Source: Streptomyces armeniacus (GTDB lineage Bacteria; Actinomycetota; Actinomycetes; Streptomycetales; Streptomycetaceae). Taken from it: 64,000 bases of DNA. This document shows positions 8,974-19,804 of this stretch, piece by piece. Position 1 is the first letter of the stretch, and each line of letters opens with the position of its first letter. The DNA lies in contig NZ_CP031320.1 of NCBI RefSeq assembly GCF_003355155.1, forward strand, positions 7,146,570 through 7,210,569, given 5' to 3'. The notes beneath the pieces are model-generated. The model worked only from the letters and a program-made list of their open reading frames with translations, was not told the origin of the DNA and did no database searches. The position numbers were made by a program, and so were the translations under genes.

Positions 8974-9273
8974 GGACGTGCGCCGTACGGGATGGCGTAC
9001 GGGGTGCCGGCGGCGACCGGCATCGCGTGCGGGGACGGCATCCCGTACGGACTGGGGAGCGCCTACGGGTGCGGCCACCGGAGCGCGAACGCGTACGCGT
9101 ATGGGTGCTGGAGCACGTACGCGTACGGGTGCTGGAGCGCGTACGGGCGCGAGATCGGGCGCGAGAGCGCGTACGGACAGCGACGCGAGAGCGCGTACGG
9201 GCGCCCCGCGTGGAGGGCCCCTCGGAGGGCCGGGAAGTGTTCCGGCTCAGGCGAGTGAGCGGCGGCTCAGGGC
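8974..9273. repeat. GTACG-dense intergenic repeat tract
   Basis: Between the second sigma gene and the convergent small membrane protein, units of GAGCGCGTACGG and GTGCTGGAGCNCGTACG recur between about 8985 and 9210, giving roughly ten GTACG words in 230 bp. Open frames across it are repetitive and not protein-like. No terminator with a clear stem was found. Confidence 0.55.
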
Positions 9274-9483
9274 TCAGCCCAGGGCGAGCCAGGCGACCGC
9301 GGCGACGACCGCGACCACGGCGATGACGCCGACGATGAGACCGATGCGCGGCCCGGACGAGCCCTGGACCGCGGCCGGGCGCTGCGGCCCGCCCTCGTCG
9401 ACGAACGCGCGGAACATCTGGGTGCTGCCCGCGGGGTCCTGGCTGCCGTCGGGGTTCTGCGGTGCGTGCGGGTTGTGAGCCAT
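9274..9483 (-). CDS. Small single-pass membrane protein, conserved hypothetical
   Basis: A 69-residue protein beginning MAHNPHAPQNPDGSQDPAG, with a polar Pro/Gln-rich cytoplasmic part and one C-terminal helix (IGLIVGVIAVVAVVAAVAWLAL). The type is common in Streptomyces and its role is unknown. It is divergent from the MarR gene; the 190-bp gap between them holds the inverted repeats listed next. Confidence 0.72.
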   Translation of the reverse strand: MAHNPHAPQNPDGSQDPAGSTQMFRAFVDEGGPQRPAAVQGSSGPRIGLIVGVIAVVAVVAAVAWLALG

Positions 9484-9613
9484 AGGGCAGGACACTAGCG
9501 AACCCGGCAGGCGCCTGACAGTCCGGCCCGGAACGCGGTGGCACTTGACTCCGGCTTGGTGCGGAGCACGCGGAGTCTTTGTTGAATGTTTGCCTCGGAT
9601 GCCCGGATTGAAC

Positions 9614-9656
9614 TTGCCTGTAGCAACCAATCGAGCCTAAGGTTGCCTTAAGCAAC
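9614..9656 (+). promoter_or_regulatory. Paired inverted repeats, candidate MarR operator
   Basis: TTGC-CTGTA-GCAA at 9614-9626 and GTTGC-CTTAA-GCAAC at 9642-9656 share the arm GTTGC/GCAAC, with centres 29 nt apart. They sit 21-63 nt upstream of the MarR start, as expected for an autoregulated MarR-exporter operon. The match between arms is directly visible; the binding protein is inferred. Confidence 0.6.
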
Positions 9657-9676
9657 GAAAACCTGGAGGGTCGTCC

Positions 9677-10141
9677 GTGACTGCAGGCCGCGCCGAGTTC
9701 AGAGAGCTCGCCCGGCAGCTCCGGTCCGTGAACGCCGTCAACCGCGAACTCGCCCGGCACCTGCCGTCCGACTGCCCGCCGGCGTCGGCCGGACTGCTGT
9801 CGCTGCTCCGCAGGCACGGCGAGATCCGGATGAGCGAGCTCACCGAGCTGCTCGGCATCGACATGTCGGTCACCAGCCGCCACGTCGCGCACGCGACCGA
9901 ACGGGGCTGGATCGAACGCCACCCCGACCCGCACGACGGCCGGTCGCGGCTGCTGCGGCTCACCGAGAGCGGCGACCGCCAGCTCGACGACCTCTCCGAA
10001 CGGGCCACGGACACGCTCGCGCACCGTCTGTACGACTGGCCGGACGACGACATCGCGGCACTGAACGCGCTGCTGGACCGGTTGCGTACGAGCTTCTGCC
10101 CCGCACAGATACCCACCGCACGAGACTCGAGCAAGAAGTAA
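9677..10141 (+). CDS. MarR family transcriptional regulator
   Basis: A 154-residue winged-helix regulator. The helix-turn-helix is ELTELLGIDMSVTSRHVAHATERGWIER (about residues 55-82) and the wing HPDPHDGRSRLLRLTESG follows. The first and last helices form the dimer interface. It probably represses itself and the downstream exporter until a toxic ligand binds. The exporter starts 8 nt after its stop, with AAGGAAG overlapping the stop codon. Confidence 0.93.
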   Translation: MTAGRAEFRELARQLRSVNAVNRELARHLPSDCPPASAGLLSLLRRHGEIRMSELTELLGIDMSVTSRHVAHATERGWIERHPDPHDGRSRLLRLTESGDRQLDDLSERATDTLAHRLYDWPDDDIAALNALLDRLRTSFCPAQIPTARDSSKK

Positions 10142-10148
10142 GGAAGCA

Positions 10149-12857
10149 ATGGCCACCCCCACACCCACCGGTGTGCACGAAGCCGGAACCGAGACCGGGC
10201 CCGCGTCCGCAGCCGCGGCCGGGGCCGGCGCCGCGGCCCACGCGGGACCGGCGGCCCAGCCGGGCGCCGACGCGATCGGCGCCGGCGGCGGCGCGGGCAC
10301 CGGGCACGGCGGCAAGCACGCGGCGCACGCCGCCTCCGGCCACGGCGCGCCCATGACGCACCGGCAGATCATGGAGGCGCTGTCCGGGCTGCTGCTCGGA
10401 ATGTTCGTGGCGATCCTGTCGTCCACGATCGTCTCCACCGCGCTGCCGGAGATCATCTCGGATCTGCACGGCAGCCAGAGCTCGTACACCTGGGTGGTCA
10501 CCGCCACCCTGCTCACGATGACCGCATCCACTCCGCTGTGGGGCAAGCTCGCGGACCTGACCAGCAAGAAGATGCTGGTTCAACTGTCCCTGGTGATCTT
10601 CGTGCTCGCGTCGGCGGGGGCCGGGCTGGCGCAGAACACCTCGACGCTGATCACCTTCCGCGCCGTGCAGGGCATAGGCATGGGCGGTCTCACCGCCCTG
10701 GCCCAGATCATCATGGCCGCGATGATCTCCCCGCGGCAGCGCGGGCGTTACAGCGGATACCTCGGCGCCACCTTCGCCGTCGCCACCGTGGGCGGCCCGC
10801 TGCTCGGCGGGGTGATCACGGACACCGAGTGGCTCGGCTGGCGCTGGTGCTTCTACGTGGGCGTGCCGTTCGCCGTCATCGCGCTGACGGTGCTGCAGAA
10901 GACGCTGCACCTGCCGGTCGTGAAGCGGCAGGGCGTGAAGATCGACTGGCTCGGCGCGTTCGTCTTCGCGGCTGCGGTCTCGACGCTGCTGATCTGGGTG
11001 ACGCTGGCCGGGGACAACTACGCCTGGCTGTCGTGGCAGACGTACGCGATGGTCGGCGGCGCGCTCGTACTGGGGCTGCTGTTCGTCTTCATCGAGACGA
11101 AGGCCAAGGAGCCGATCGTCCCGTTGCGACTCTTCCGGAACAGGACGATCTCGCTCGCGTCGCTTGCCTCGCTCTTCGTGGGCGTGGCGATGTTCGGGGC
11201 GACCGTCTTCCTCAGCCAGTACTTCCAGCTGGCGCGCGGCAAGTCGCCGACGATGTCCGGGCTGATGACGATTCCGATGATCGCGGGACTGTTCGTGTCC
11301 TCGACCGTCTCGGGCCAGATCATCACCCGGACGGGACGCTGGAAGGTCTGGCTGACCACGGGCGGCCTGCTGGTCACCGCCGGCATGGGCCTGCTGGGCA
11401 CCATGCGGTACGACACCCCGTACTGGCACGTGGCCTGCTTCATGGCCCTGCTCGGCCTCGGCATCGGCATGATGATGCAGAACCTCGTGCTCTGCACGCA
11501 GAACCAGGTCGACCCCTCCGACCTCGGCTCGGCCAGCTCCGTGGTCACCTTCTTCCGTTCGCTGGGCGGCGCCGTCGGCGTCTCCGCGCTGGGCGCCGTG
11601 CTGGCGCAGCGCATCACGGACTACGTGAAGGAGGGCTTCACCGACCTCGGCATCGCGCCCAGCGGCGGCGCCGCCGCGGGCGGCGGCAGCAGCATCCCCG
11701 ACCTCAGCACGCTGGACGCACCGGTGCGCAAGGTGGTCGAGAGCGCATACGGGCACGGCATCGGGGACATCTACCTCTACGCGGCGCCGATCGCGTTCGT
11801 GGCGCTGCTGATGGTGCTGTTGATCAAGGAGGTCCCGCTGCAGACCAAGTCGGCCATGGAGCAGGGCGTTCCGGACCCGGAGGGCGGCATGGACGGGGGC
11901 ACGGACCGGCACGTGGACCGGCACGTGGAGGGACGTACGGGCGGAGCCGCGGACGCGGACCTCCGTACGGACGAGGGCCTCCGTACGGACGCGGGCCTCC
12001 GTACGGACGCGGACCTCCGTACGGACGAGGGCACCGCACCTGCCCCGGCCCCCGCGCCCGTACCCGCACCCGCACCCGCACCCGCACCCGCGCCCATCGG
12101 CGTACGCGGCACCGTACGGGACGCCTCCGGCGCCCCTCTCGTACGCGCCACCGTGACGCTGATCTCCCTCAGCGGCCGCCAGTTGGCCCGTTCCGTGGCG
12201 CACGGTGACGGCTCGTACTCCCTGGACGTTCCCGCCGTCGGCTCGTACGTGCTGATCGCCGCCGCCGACGGGCACCAGCCGCAGGCCACGACCGTGCTCG
12301 TGGGCGAGGGCTGGCTGGAGAACGACGTGCTGCTCGCCGGTACGAGCGGCCTCACCGGTGTCGTACGGAGTGCCGCCGACGGAAGTCCCGTCCCGGACGC
12401 GATGGTCGTCGTCACCGATGTGCGCGGCGAGGTGCTCGCCACCGGAAAGACCGCCGGGCAGGGCGACTTCGCCTTCCGCGAGCTGGTCACGGGCGCCTAT
12501 ACCGTCGCCGTGAACGCGGCCGGCTACCGCCCCGCCGCACAGCCCGTCGAGGTCGGCGGCCAGGGCGTCACGCGGCTCGAGGTCGTGTTGCGGCCCGGTG
12601 CCCGCGTACGCGGGACCGTACGCGCCGGTGCCGACCGCCGCCCGCTCCAGGACGCGCGGGTCACGCTGGTCGACGCCACCGGGAACGTGGTGACCAGCTC
12701 CACCACCGACGAGGACGGCCACTACGCCTTCACCGACCTGGACGCCGGCGACTACACCGTCATCGCGAGCGGTTACCCGCCCGTGGCTACCGCCCTGACG
12801 GTGGACGGGCACGGCGTGGACGACCACGACGTCGAGCTGGGCCACCCGGAGGCGTAA
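10149..12857 (+). CDS. DHA2-family MFS exporter with three C-terminal carboxypeptidase-regulatory-like domains
   Basis: A 902-residue protein. After a 65-residue Ala/Gly-rich leader, residues 70-570 form a drug:H+ antiporter (DHA2, EmrB/QacA type), with AILSSTIVSTALPEI in TM1, WGKLADLTSKK in loop 2-3 and the motif C-like GGPLLGGVITD. A repetitive linker (about 585-650; RTDEGLRTDAGLRTDADLRT and a Pro-Ala run) leads to three beta-sandwich units at about 655-730, 735-810 and 815-900, each opening VRGTVR or LTGVVR and ending in a PAVGSYVL/DLDAGDYTVIA-type strand. Fourteen helices would leave both termini in the cytosol. In an operon with marR; substrate unknown. Confidence 0.9.
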   Translation: MATPTPTGVHEAGTETGPASAAAAGAGAAAHAGPAAQPGADAIGAGGGAGTGHGGKHAAHAASGHGAPMTHRQIMEALSGLLLGMFVAILSSTIVSTALPEIISDLHGSQSSYTWVVTATLLTMTASTPLWGKLADLTSKKMLVQLSLVIFVLASAGAGLAQNTSTLITFRAVQGIGMGGLTALAQIIMAAMISPRQRGRYSGYLGATFAVATVGGPLLGGVITDTEWLGWRWCFYVGVPFAVIALTVLQKTLHLPVVKRQGVKIDWLGAFVFAAAVSTLLIWVTLAGDNYAWLSWQTYAMVGGALVLGLLFVFIETKAKEPIVPLRLFRNRTISLASLASLFVGVAMFGATVFLSQYFQLARGKSPTMSGLMTIPMIAGLFVSSTVSGQIITRTGRWKVWLTTGGLLVTAGMGLLGTMRYDTPYWHVACFMALLGLGIGMMMQNLVLCTQNQVDPSDLGSASSVVTFFRSLGGAVGVSALGAVLAQRITDYVKEGFTDLGIAPSGGAAAGGGSSIPDLSTLDAPVRKVVESAYGHGIGDIYLYAAPIAFVALLMVLLIKEVPLQTKSAMEQGVPDPEGGMDGGTDRHVDRHVEGRTGGAADADLRTDEGLRTDAGLRTDADLRTDEGTAPAPAPAPVPAPAPAPAPAPIGVRGTVRDASGAPLVRATVTLISLSGRQLARSVAHGDGSYSLDVPAVGSYVLIAAADGHQPQATTVLVGEGWLENDVLLAGTSGLTGVVRSAADGSPVPDAMVVVTDVRGEVLATGKTAGQGDFAFRELVTGAYTVAVNAAGYRPAAQPVEVGGQGVTRLEVVLRPGARVRGTVRAGADRRPLQDARVTLVDATGNVVTSSTTDEDGHYAFTDLDAGDYTVIASGYPPVATALTVDGHGVDDHDVELGHPEA

Positions 12858-12883
12858 CCTCCGCACGCGCCCCGCCCTGGTAC

Positions 12884-12907
12884 GGCCCCCGCGCCCGGGC
12901 GGGGGCC
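12884..12907 (+). terminator. Hairpin after the MFS gene
   Basis: GGCCCCCGC (12884-12892) and GCGGGGGCC (12899-12907) form a 9-bp stem with loop GCCCGG, 27 nt after the exporter stop. There is no T-tract. It may attenuate rather than stop transcription into the YceI gene. Confidence 0.6.
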
Positions 12908-13024
12908 GTGCGCCCCACCGCGACCTGCGCGGACCTCGCCGTACGTCCGCGGCCGCACCCGCCCCGTACACAGCCGTGGCGGCCTGAAAAACTTGTGCGG
13001 CACCGGACGGAAGAAGGAGAGCTG

Positions 13025-13873
13025 ATGTCAGGCGTACGCGCGCACATCCGGACCCGTGACGGCTGGCCGCTCCAGCACGCGGTGCTCACCGTGACCGACA
13101 CCGCCGGCGCACAGGTGCTGCGGGCGGAGGCGGACGACGACGGCACCGTACGGGGCACGGAGGCGCTTCCGCCGGGGTCGTACACCGTCCTGGTCACCGC
13201 CGTCGGCTACGCGCCCGCCGCCTCCACCGCGCTCGTCCCCCGTTCCGGCCGCGCCGACCTCGGCACCCTCGTGCTGGAGCGGCAGGGCGGTACGGAACTG
13301 CCGCCGCCCGGACCCTGGACCATCGACCCGGCGCACTCACGCGTCGCGGCGACCGCGCAACACCTCGGGATCTCCAGCGTGCACGGCCGGTTCACGGAGC
13401 TGAGCGGCCGTATCGAGGTGGCCGAGGTGCCGGAGAAGTCCGGTGTCGAGGCCGTGATAAACGCCGCCAGCATCGACACGGGCAGCGAGATGCGGGACCG
13501 GCACATCCGCTCGGCGGACTTCCTGAACGTGGCCGAGCACCCGGAGATCACCTACCGCGCCGACGGCGTCGAGGCCGCCGGTCCGTCCCGCTGGACGGTG
13601 CACGGGCAGCTGTCGATGCACGGCGTCGTACGGGATGTGGACCTCGACCTGACCTGCCTCGGCACGGGGCCGGACCCGTGGGGCGGGCTGCGTACGGCGT
13701 TCCGGGCGACGGCCGAACTGCGCCGCCACGACTTCTCGATGAACTACAACCAGGTCGTCGCCGCAGGCATCGCCGCCATCGGCACCACCCTCAAGGTGGA
13801 GCTGGACATCCAGGCCGTACAGGGCGAGTCGCTGCCCGAGGAGGACGGGACACCGGTTCCGCCGCAGACGTAG
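13025..13873 (+). CDS. YceI family lipocalin-like protein with N-terminal carboxypeptidase-regulatory-like domain
   Basis: A 282-residue protein. AAGGAGAG precedes the ATG. Residues 1-85 (VRAHIRTRDGWPLQHAVLTVTDTAG to LPPGSYTVLVTAVGYAP) are the same beta-sandwich fold as in the preceding exporter. Residues 100-265 are YceI: WTIDPAHSRVAATAQHLGISSVHGRF, IRSADFLNVAEHPEITY, LSMHGVVRDVDLDL, FSMNYNQVV. YceI proteins bind long isoprenoids or amphiphiles. No signal peptide is present, so this one is probably cytoplasmic. Sharing the fused domain with the transporter suggests a functional link in lipid or drug handling (inference). Confidence 0.88.
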   Translation: MSGVRAHIRTRDGWPLQHAVLTVTDTAGAQVLRAEADDDGTVRGTEALPPGSYTVLVTAVGYAPAASTALVPRSGRADLGTLVLERQGGTELPPPGPWTIDPAHSRVAATAQHLGISSVHGRFTELSGRIEVAEVPEKSGVEAVINAASIDTGSEMRDRHIRSADFLNVAEHPEITYRADGVEAAGPSRWTVHGQLSMHGVVRDVDLDLTCLGTGPDPWGGLRTAFRATAELRRHDFSMNYNQVVAAGIAAIGTTLKVELDIQAVQGESLPEEDGTPVPPQT

Positions 13874-14132
13874 CGCGTCCGCGTGCCCGCGTGCCCGCGT
13901 GCCCCCGAGGTCGGCGGAGCCGGGCTGGTGTGCCGCTACAGCCTGACTCCAGGTCCGCTCACGATCGGCAACAGGCCGGGCCGACAGGCTTCTTGTTGTC
14001 GGCAGGAGCCGGCACCGACCGGCGACCGTGAACCGGGGGAGAGCCCACTGCCGCGGTCGCAGCCACGAGGGGGGCACAGGCGCAGTGAACGTACGTCGTA
14101 TGCGCATGCGCGGCACCCCGGGAAGGGGAACG

Positions 14133-14576
14133 ATGTTCTCGACACGCAAGCGCAGAATTCAGGCGACCGTTGCCGCAGTCGGCATCACCGGTGGCCTCAC
14201 CTTCGGCGGGGTCGCCACGGCCACCGCCACGGACACCACGGCCGCCGCGGGGGAGCGGACGTCGGCGGCGTGTGTGTGGGACGCGAGGAAGCCGGTGGCG
14301 TACAAGACGAAGAAGGGCAACGGCAAGATCAAGGCAAAGCTGTACGTCAAGGGCTGCGGCAAGAACCGCCCTTGGTTCGGGCAGCTGCAATCGCAGCGCG
14401 GACCTCTGTGGATCTGGAGGGGGGAACCGGAAGAGTGGAATGGAAACGAGGACCATTGGGCCAGGTTCGACTGCGCGGACGGTGAGACCTACAACTACCG
14501 CGCCATCATGAGGGACGCAGACAGCGGTCACGAGGACATCAGCCCTGTCGCGAGGCTCACTTGCCCCGGCGGCTGA
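14133..14576 (+). CDS. Small secreted protein with four cysteines, unknown function
   Basis: A 147-residue protein with a GGAAGGGG site before the ATG at 14133. Residues 1-35 form a signal peptide (TRKRRIQATVAAVGITGG, then Ala-rich). The mature part is basic then acidic, with four Cys (ACVWDARKP, VKGCGKN, FDCADG, LTCPG), enough for two disulfides, and aromatic patches (GPLWIWRGEPEEW). Extracellular. Possibly an inhibitor or binding protein, but I recognise no family. An upstream ATG adds only a basic leader. The gap 13874-14132 holds GCGTGCCC repeats at 13880-13903 and nothing else. Confidence 0.72.
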   Translation: MFSTRKRRIQATVAAVGITGGLTFGGVATATATDTTAAAGERTSAACVWDARKPVAYKTKKGNGKIKAKLYVKGCGKNRPWFGQLQSQRGPLWIWRGEPEEWNGNEDHWARFDCADGETYNYRAIMRDADSGHEDISPVARLTCPGG

Positions 14577-14681
14577 CGCCGTAACCCCGTCCGTCCGCGT
14601 CGTCCGCTGAGCGTAGCGGGCGACCGCGGAGGGGGACCGCAGACGGCCCCGCCGTGGCCACTCCGGCCGCGGCGCGGGCCG

Positions 14682-17109
<2,428 letters not shown>

Positions 17110-18396
17110 ACCTCCGCCGCGCAGCAGCCTCATCGTCCGGTAGAGGATGACGCCCCGCAGCAGGCCGCCGACTGGGGAGCGTCCGTGACCGACCCGGGTG
17201 GAGCTCAGGATCCAGAACGGGATCCTGACCAGGATGTACATGAGCGCCAGCGCCAGGATGAGGTTCACCAGTCCGTCGGAACTCGTCGCGAACCAGGAGG
17301 TGTTGTCCGGGTCGAGCAGGACCCGGACGCCGACGACCAGCGCCAGGGACTGGCCGATCTGAATGGCGAGCACGCCGCCGAAGGTGCGCCACCACCAGCG
17401 GGCGACGCCGTCGGTCTGCGGCAGGGCGTGGCACATCAGGGCAAGGGGTGCCCCGACGATCAGGATGACGGTGAGAGCGACCCGTACGACGTATGTGACC
17501 AGCAAAGCGACGATCGATCCGGCCAGGACGATGCCCAGGATGATCAGGAAGATGCTGCCGCTCTCGTCCAGCGGGTTCAGGATGAAGTCGCGCAGCGCCT
17601 CACCCGCGGTGCCCTCGTCGACGCCGTCGCCCATGACCGCGTGGGAGAGCGCGTTGGCGAGGCTGACCGCCTTCCCTGCCAGGAGCAGGGAGAGAGCGGA
17701 GGCGAGGAAGCCGAGCGGGATGCGGGGGGCGATCTCTTTTACGGAGTGCCGCCGTTGGATGCTCTCGTGGCTCATCAGGACCAGGCCCGCGATCATGATC
17801 AGGATCGAGTAGCTGGCGACGACGATGTGCCAGGAGTTGGTCCACAGCTCGCCGATCCGCGGCAGCTGCTGGGGGGTCGGGGTGGTCAGCAGCGTGTTGC
17901 CCAGCAGATCCAGCAGCGGGTTGAGGGCGGCCATGACGATGCCCTTGAAAAAGGCGGTGATGGCGCCGTTGATGGCGTCCTCGATCCGGCCGGTGACGCC
18001 GCCGCCCCCGTCGTCGAGATGATCTTCCAGCTTGGGCGGGTCCCCGGACGGTGCGGGTGAGGACGGGGCATCGGATTCCGGATTGCAGTCGGAGCCGCTG
18101 CAAGGGGACGGCGTGGGCTCGGGCTGCGTGGGGCTGGGTGCGGGCGCGGTCGGCGCCGGTGGAGCTTCCGGAGGGTCCGGAGCGGGCTCCGCACGGGCGG
18201 AGACCACGCCCGCTGTCAGGACGAGCACCACCACGGCGCACAGCACCCAGCCCAGCCGGTGCCAACGCACAGGTCGCCGGTGTGCCGGCCCGCGCGGTGG
18301 AGCGGAGGACGGTCGGTGCCGGGGGCGGGCCCCGGCCCGGCTGGAGGCGTCCGGGCCGGGGCGGTCACAGGAGGGCAAGCGCGGGGCGGGTGCCAT
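17110..18396 (-). CDS. TrbL/VirB6-like conjugative channel membrane protein, 3' end unresolved
   Basis: The first 425 residues are reliable. A signal or anchor helix (LGWVLCAVVVLVLTAGVVSA) precedes a Pro-rich periplasmic stretch with a Cys pair, then DRIEDAINGAITAFFKGI-like amphipathic sequence and about six transmembrane helices (IVVASYSILIMIAGLVLM, IPLGFLASALSLLLAG, IFLIILGIVLAGSIVALLV, VALTVILIVGAPLALMCHAL, IQIGQSLALVVGVRVLL, LVNLILALALMYILVRIPF). This pattern, with the conserved DGVARWWWRTFGGVL, matches the TrbL-like subunit of actinobacterial type IV secretion loci. The frame then enters the G-rich junction at about 17.1 kb, so the real stop is unknown. Starts inside the pilin stop (TGATG overlap). 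Confidence 0.78.
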
Positions 18397-18827
18397 CAGT
18401 TGGCCCCCACGATGCCCTTGAGGATCCCCACCACCAGCGGGGCGAGCGCGGCCAGCCCGTAGCCGAACCCGGCCGAACGGAACGCGGTCTTGGCCTTCTC
18501 GACCTCACCGGGGTCGCCCGCGGCCAGGAGGTAGCGCACGCCGCCGACGGTCAGCATCACCGTCGCCAGCCCCGCCAGGATCCCCATGATCCACTTGCGG
18601 ATGTTGTTCAGGACCGTGTCGACGTCCTTGGCCAACGCCAGCACCTGCCCCGGGTCCGCGTGCGCCGCCGGCGCGACCAGCACCGGTACCAGCACAGCCA
18701 CGGTCACCAGGAACAGGCACCGGCCCGGCCAGCGGCGGCATCGCCGTACGGCCGGAGGCCAGTGCCCGCTCGTCGTAGTGCTGTGCTTCGAGCGGCAGAC
18801 GCCGGGAAGGGGTGGGGTCAGGCGCAT
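18396..18827 (-). CDS. VirB2/TrbC-like conjugative pilin
   Basis: A 143-residue protein. The ATG at 18827 has GGAGGT at good spacing; the longer frame to 18881 is not needed. A basic leader with a helix (CLFLVTVAVLVPVLVAPAAHA) gives a signal peptide. Mature helices are WIMGILAGLATVMLTVGGVRYLL and GYGLAALAPLVVGILKGIVG, separated by the loop AAGDPGEVEKAKTAFRSA, which is the family pattern. It would form the mating pilus or channel. It overlaps the upstream gene by 10 bp and the TrbL-like gene by 1 bp of shared stop/start, so the three are coupled. Confidence 0.82.
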   Translation of the reverse strand: MRLTPPLPGVCRSKHSTTTSGHWPPAVRRCRRWPGRCLFLVTVAVLVPVLVAPAAHADPGQVLALAKDVDTVLNNIRKWIMGILAGLATVMLTVGGVRYLLAAGDPGEVEKAKTAFRSAGFGYGLAALAPLVVGILKGIVGAN

Positions 18828-19804
18828 CGGGGCACCTCCGAAGACGACGGGTCCAGTGCGGGCGGTGGAGACCCCCCGCACCTCAAAAGGCCGGATTTCG
18901 AGCCCGTTTTGGACACGCGGACCGAAGGTTTTTCCGCCGTGTCTCCCCGACCGCCCCCGCCCACGGCGGTGACTGAGCGTGAAGGGGCTGGAGTCTGAGG
19001 GCTGGCGTCGGGTGAGGAGTTGACGGTCACGCTGTAGGCGACCGGGTCGCCGGGGTCGGTGTCACGGACCCGCTCACGCACGAAGTCGATCAGTCGGTGC
19101 TCGGCCCGCTTGCGGGCCTTGTAGGCGGCCTCGGCCGACATCTGGTGCGCGGCGGCCCAGTCGGCGAGGGAGTCCTCGTCCAGACGAGTCGACCCGATCA
19201 GGTCGGCCTCGGTCCGGGTCAGGACCCCCAGACGGACCGCGCGGGCCAGGACGAGGTCGGGGTGACCCCACGGCGGTTTCGGCGGGGTGGAGCGGAAGCT
19301 GTCGGGAGCGATCGGGGGTGGGGCGTCCAGTGCCTCGGCCAGCGCCGCGCCCCCGGACCGGTAGGCCGCCCACCGCAGCCGAACCAGCACCCGCGGGCGC
19401 CGCAGATCGATGTCGGCCAGCGCCGTGAGGAAGCCGGAGAGCACCTCGGCATGCGCATCGAAGGCGTCGCCGGGATACCGGGCGGCCAGGCGACGGGCGA
19501 TGCCGGCCAGGGCGGGCAGCGCCATCCCGGTGCACGCCAGCGTCCACGTGGCGCCCTCAGTCCGCGAGCGCTGCACCAGGTGGGCCCAGACCGCGTCACG
19601 CGTATGACGCGGGAAGCGGCGCCGCAGCATCCGGTCCCGCAACTCATCCAGCGGCACTGGGCGGTTGGGTAGCCCGGAGAAAGCCCGGCCATCAACGGAC
19701 AACGGCTCCGGGCCGGTCACCAGATAGGTGAAGCACTGCCGGGCGGTATCCAACGGCAACAACACTCGGCTGCCGGGGTAACTGGCGTGGTCGCGGCCAG
19801 ACAT
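18818..19804 (-). CDS. ICE protein with sigma-70-like/helix-turn-helix layout, unknown function
   Basis: A 328-residue protein. AAGGAG-N4 precedes the ATG (MSGRDHASYPGSRVLLPLDT). The middle resembles sigma region 2 (VLSGFLTALADIDLRRPRVLVRLRWAAYRSG), and 215-270 resembles region 4 (DLVLARAVRLGVLTRTEADLIGSTRLDEDSLADWAAAHQMSAEAAYKARKRAEHRLIDFV), a helix-turn-helix with the second helix SAEAAYKARKRAE. Such proteins are common beside Streptomyces conjugation genes and usually called hypothetical. The last 50 residues run through the repeated 43-nt element and are probably not conserved. Possible transcription factor for the transfer operon (inference). Confidence 0.72.
   Translation of the reverse strand: MSGRDHASYPGSRVLLPLDTARQCFTYLVTGPEPLSVDGRAFSGLPNRPVPLDELRDRMLRRRFPRHTRDAVWAHLVQRSRTEGATWTLACTGMALPALAGIARRLAARYPGDAFDAHAEVLSGFLTALADIDLRRPRVLVRLRWAAYRSGGAALAEALDAPPPIAPDSFRSTPPKPPWGHPDLVLARAVRLGVLTRTEADLIGSTRLDEDSLADWAAAHQMSAEAAYKARKRAEHRLIDFVRERVRDTDPGDPVAYSVTVNSSPDASPQTPAPSRSVTAVGGGGRGDTAEKPSVRVSKTGSKSGLLRCGGSPPPALDPSSSEVPRCA
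18881..18923 (-). promoter_or_regulatory. Structured 43-nt element, copy upstream of the pilin
   Basis: On the minus strand this element matches the copy at 20317-20359 in 35 of 43 positions without gaps. It ends 53 nt before the pilin ATG. The conserved core CGTGTCCAAAACGG is followed by a hairpin, CTCGAAA/TTTTGAG with loop TCCGGCC. Most differences from the other copy fall in the stem, yet pairing is kept. Could be an RNA leader, operator or transfer site; see findings. Confidence 0.65.

Noticed and set aside
8992..9258. An 88-codon Tyr/Gly-rich gene
   Set aside because: Its sequence is simply the GTACGG repeat tract translated; there is no ribosome site and no protein-like composition.
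9960..12971. A 1003-codon minus-strand frame opposite the exporter
   Set aside because: Same antisense effect; the plus strand encodes a well-formed MFS protein in operon with marR.
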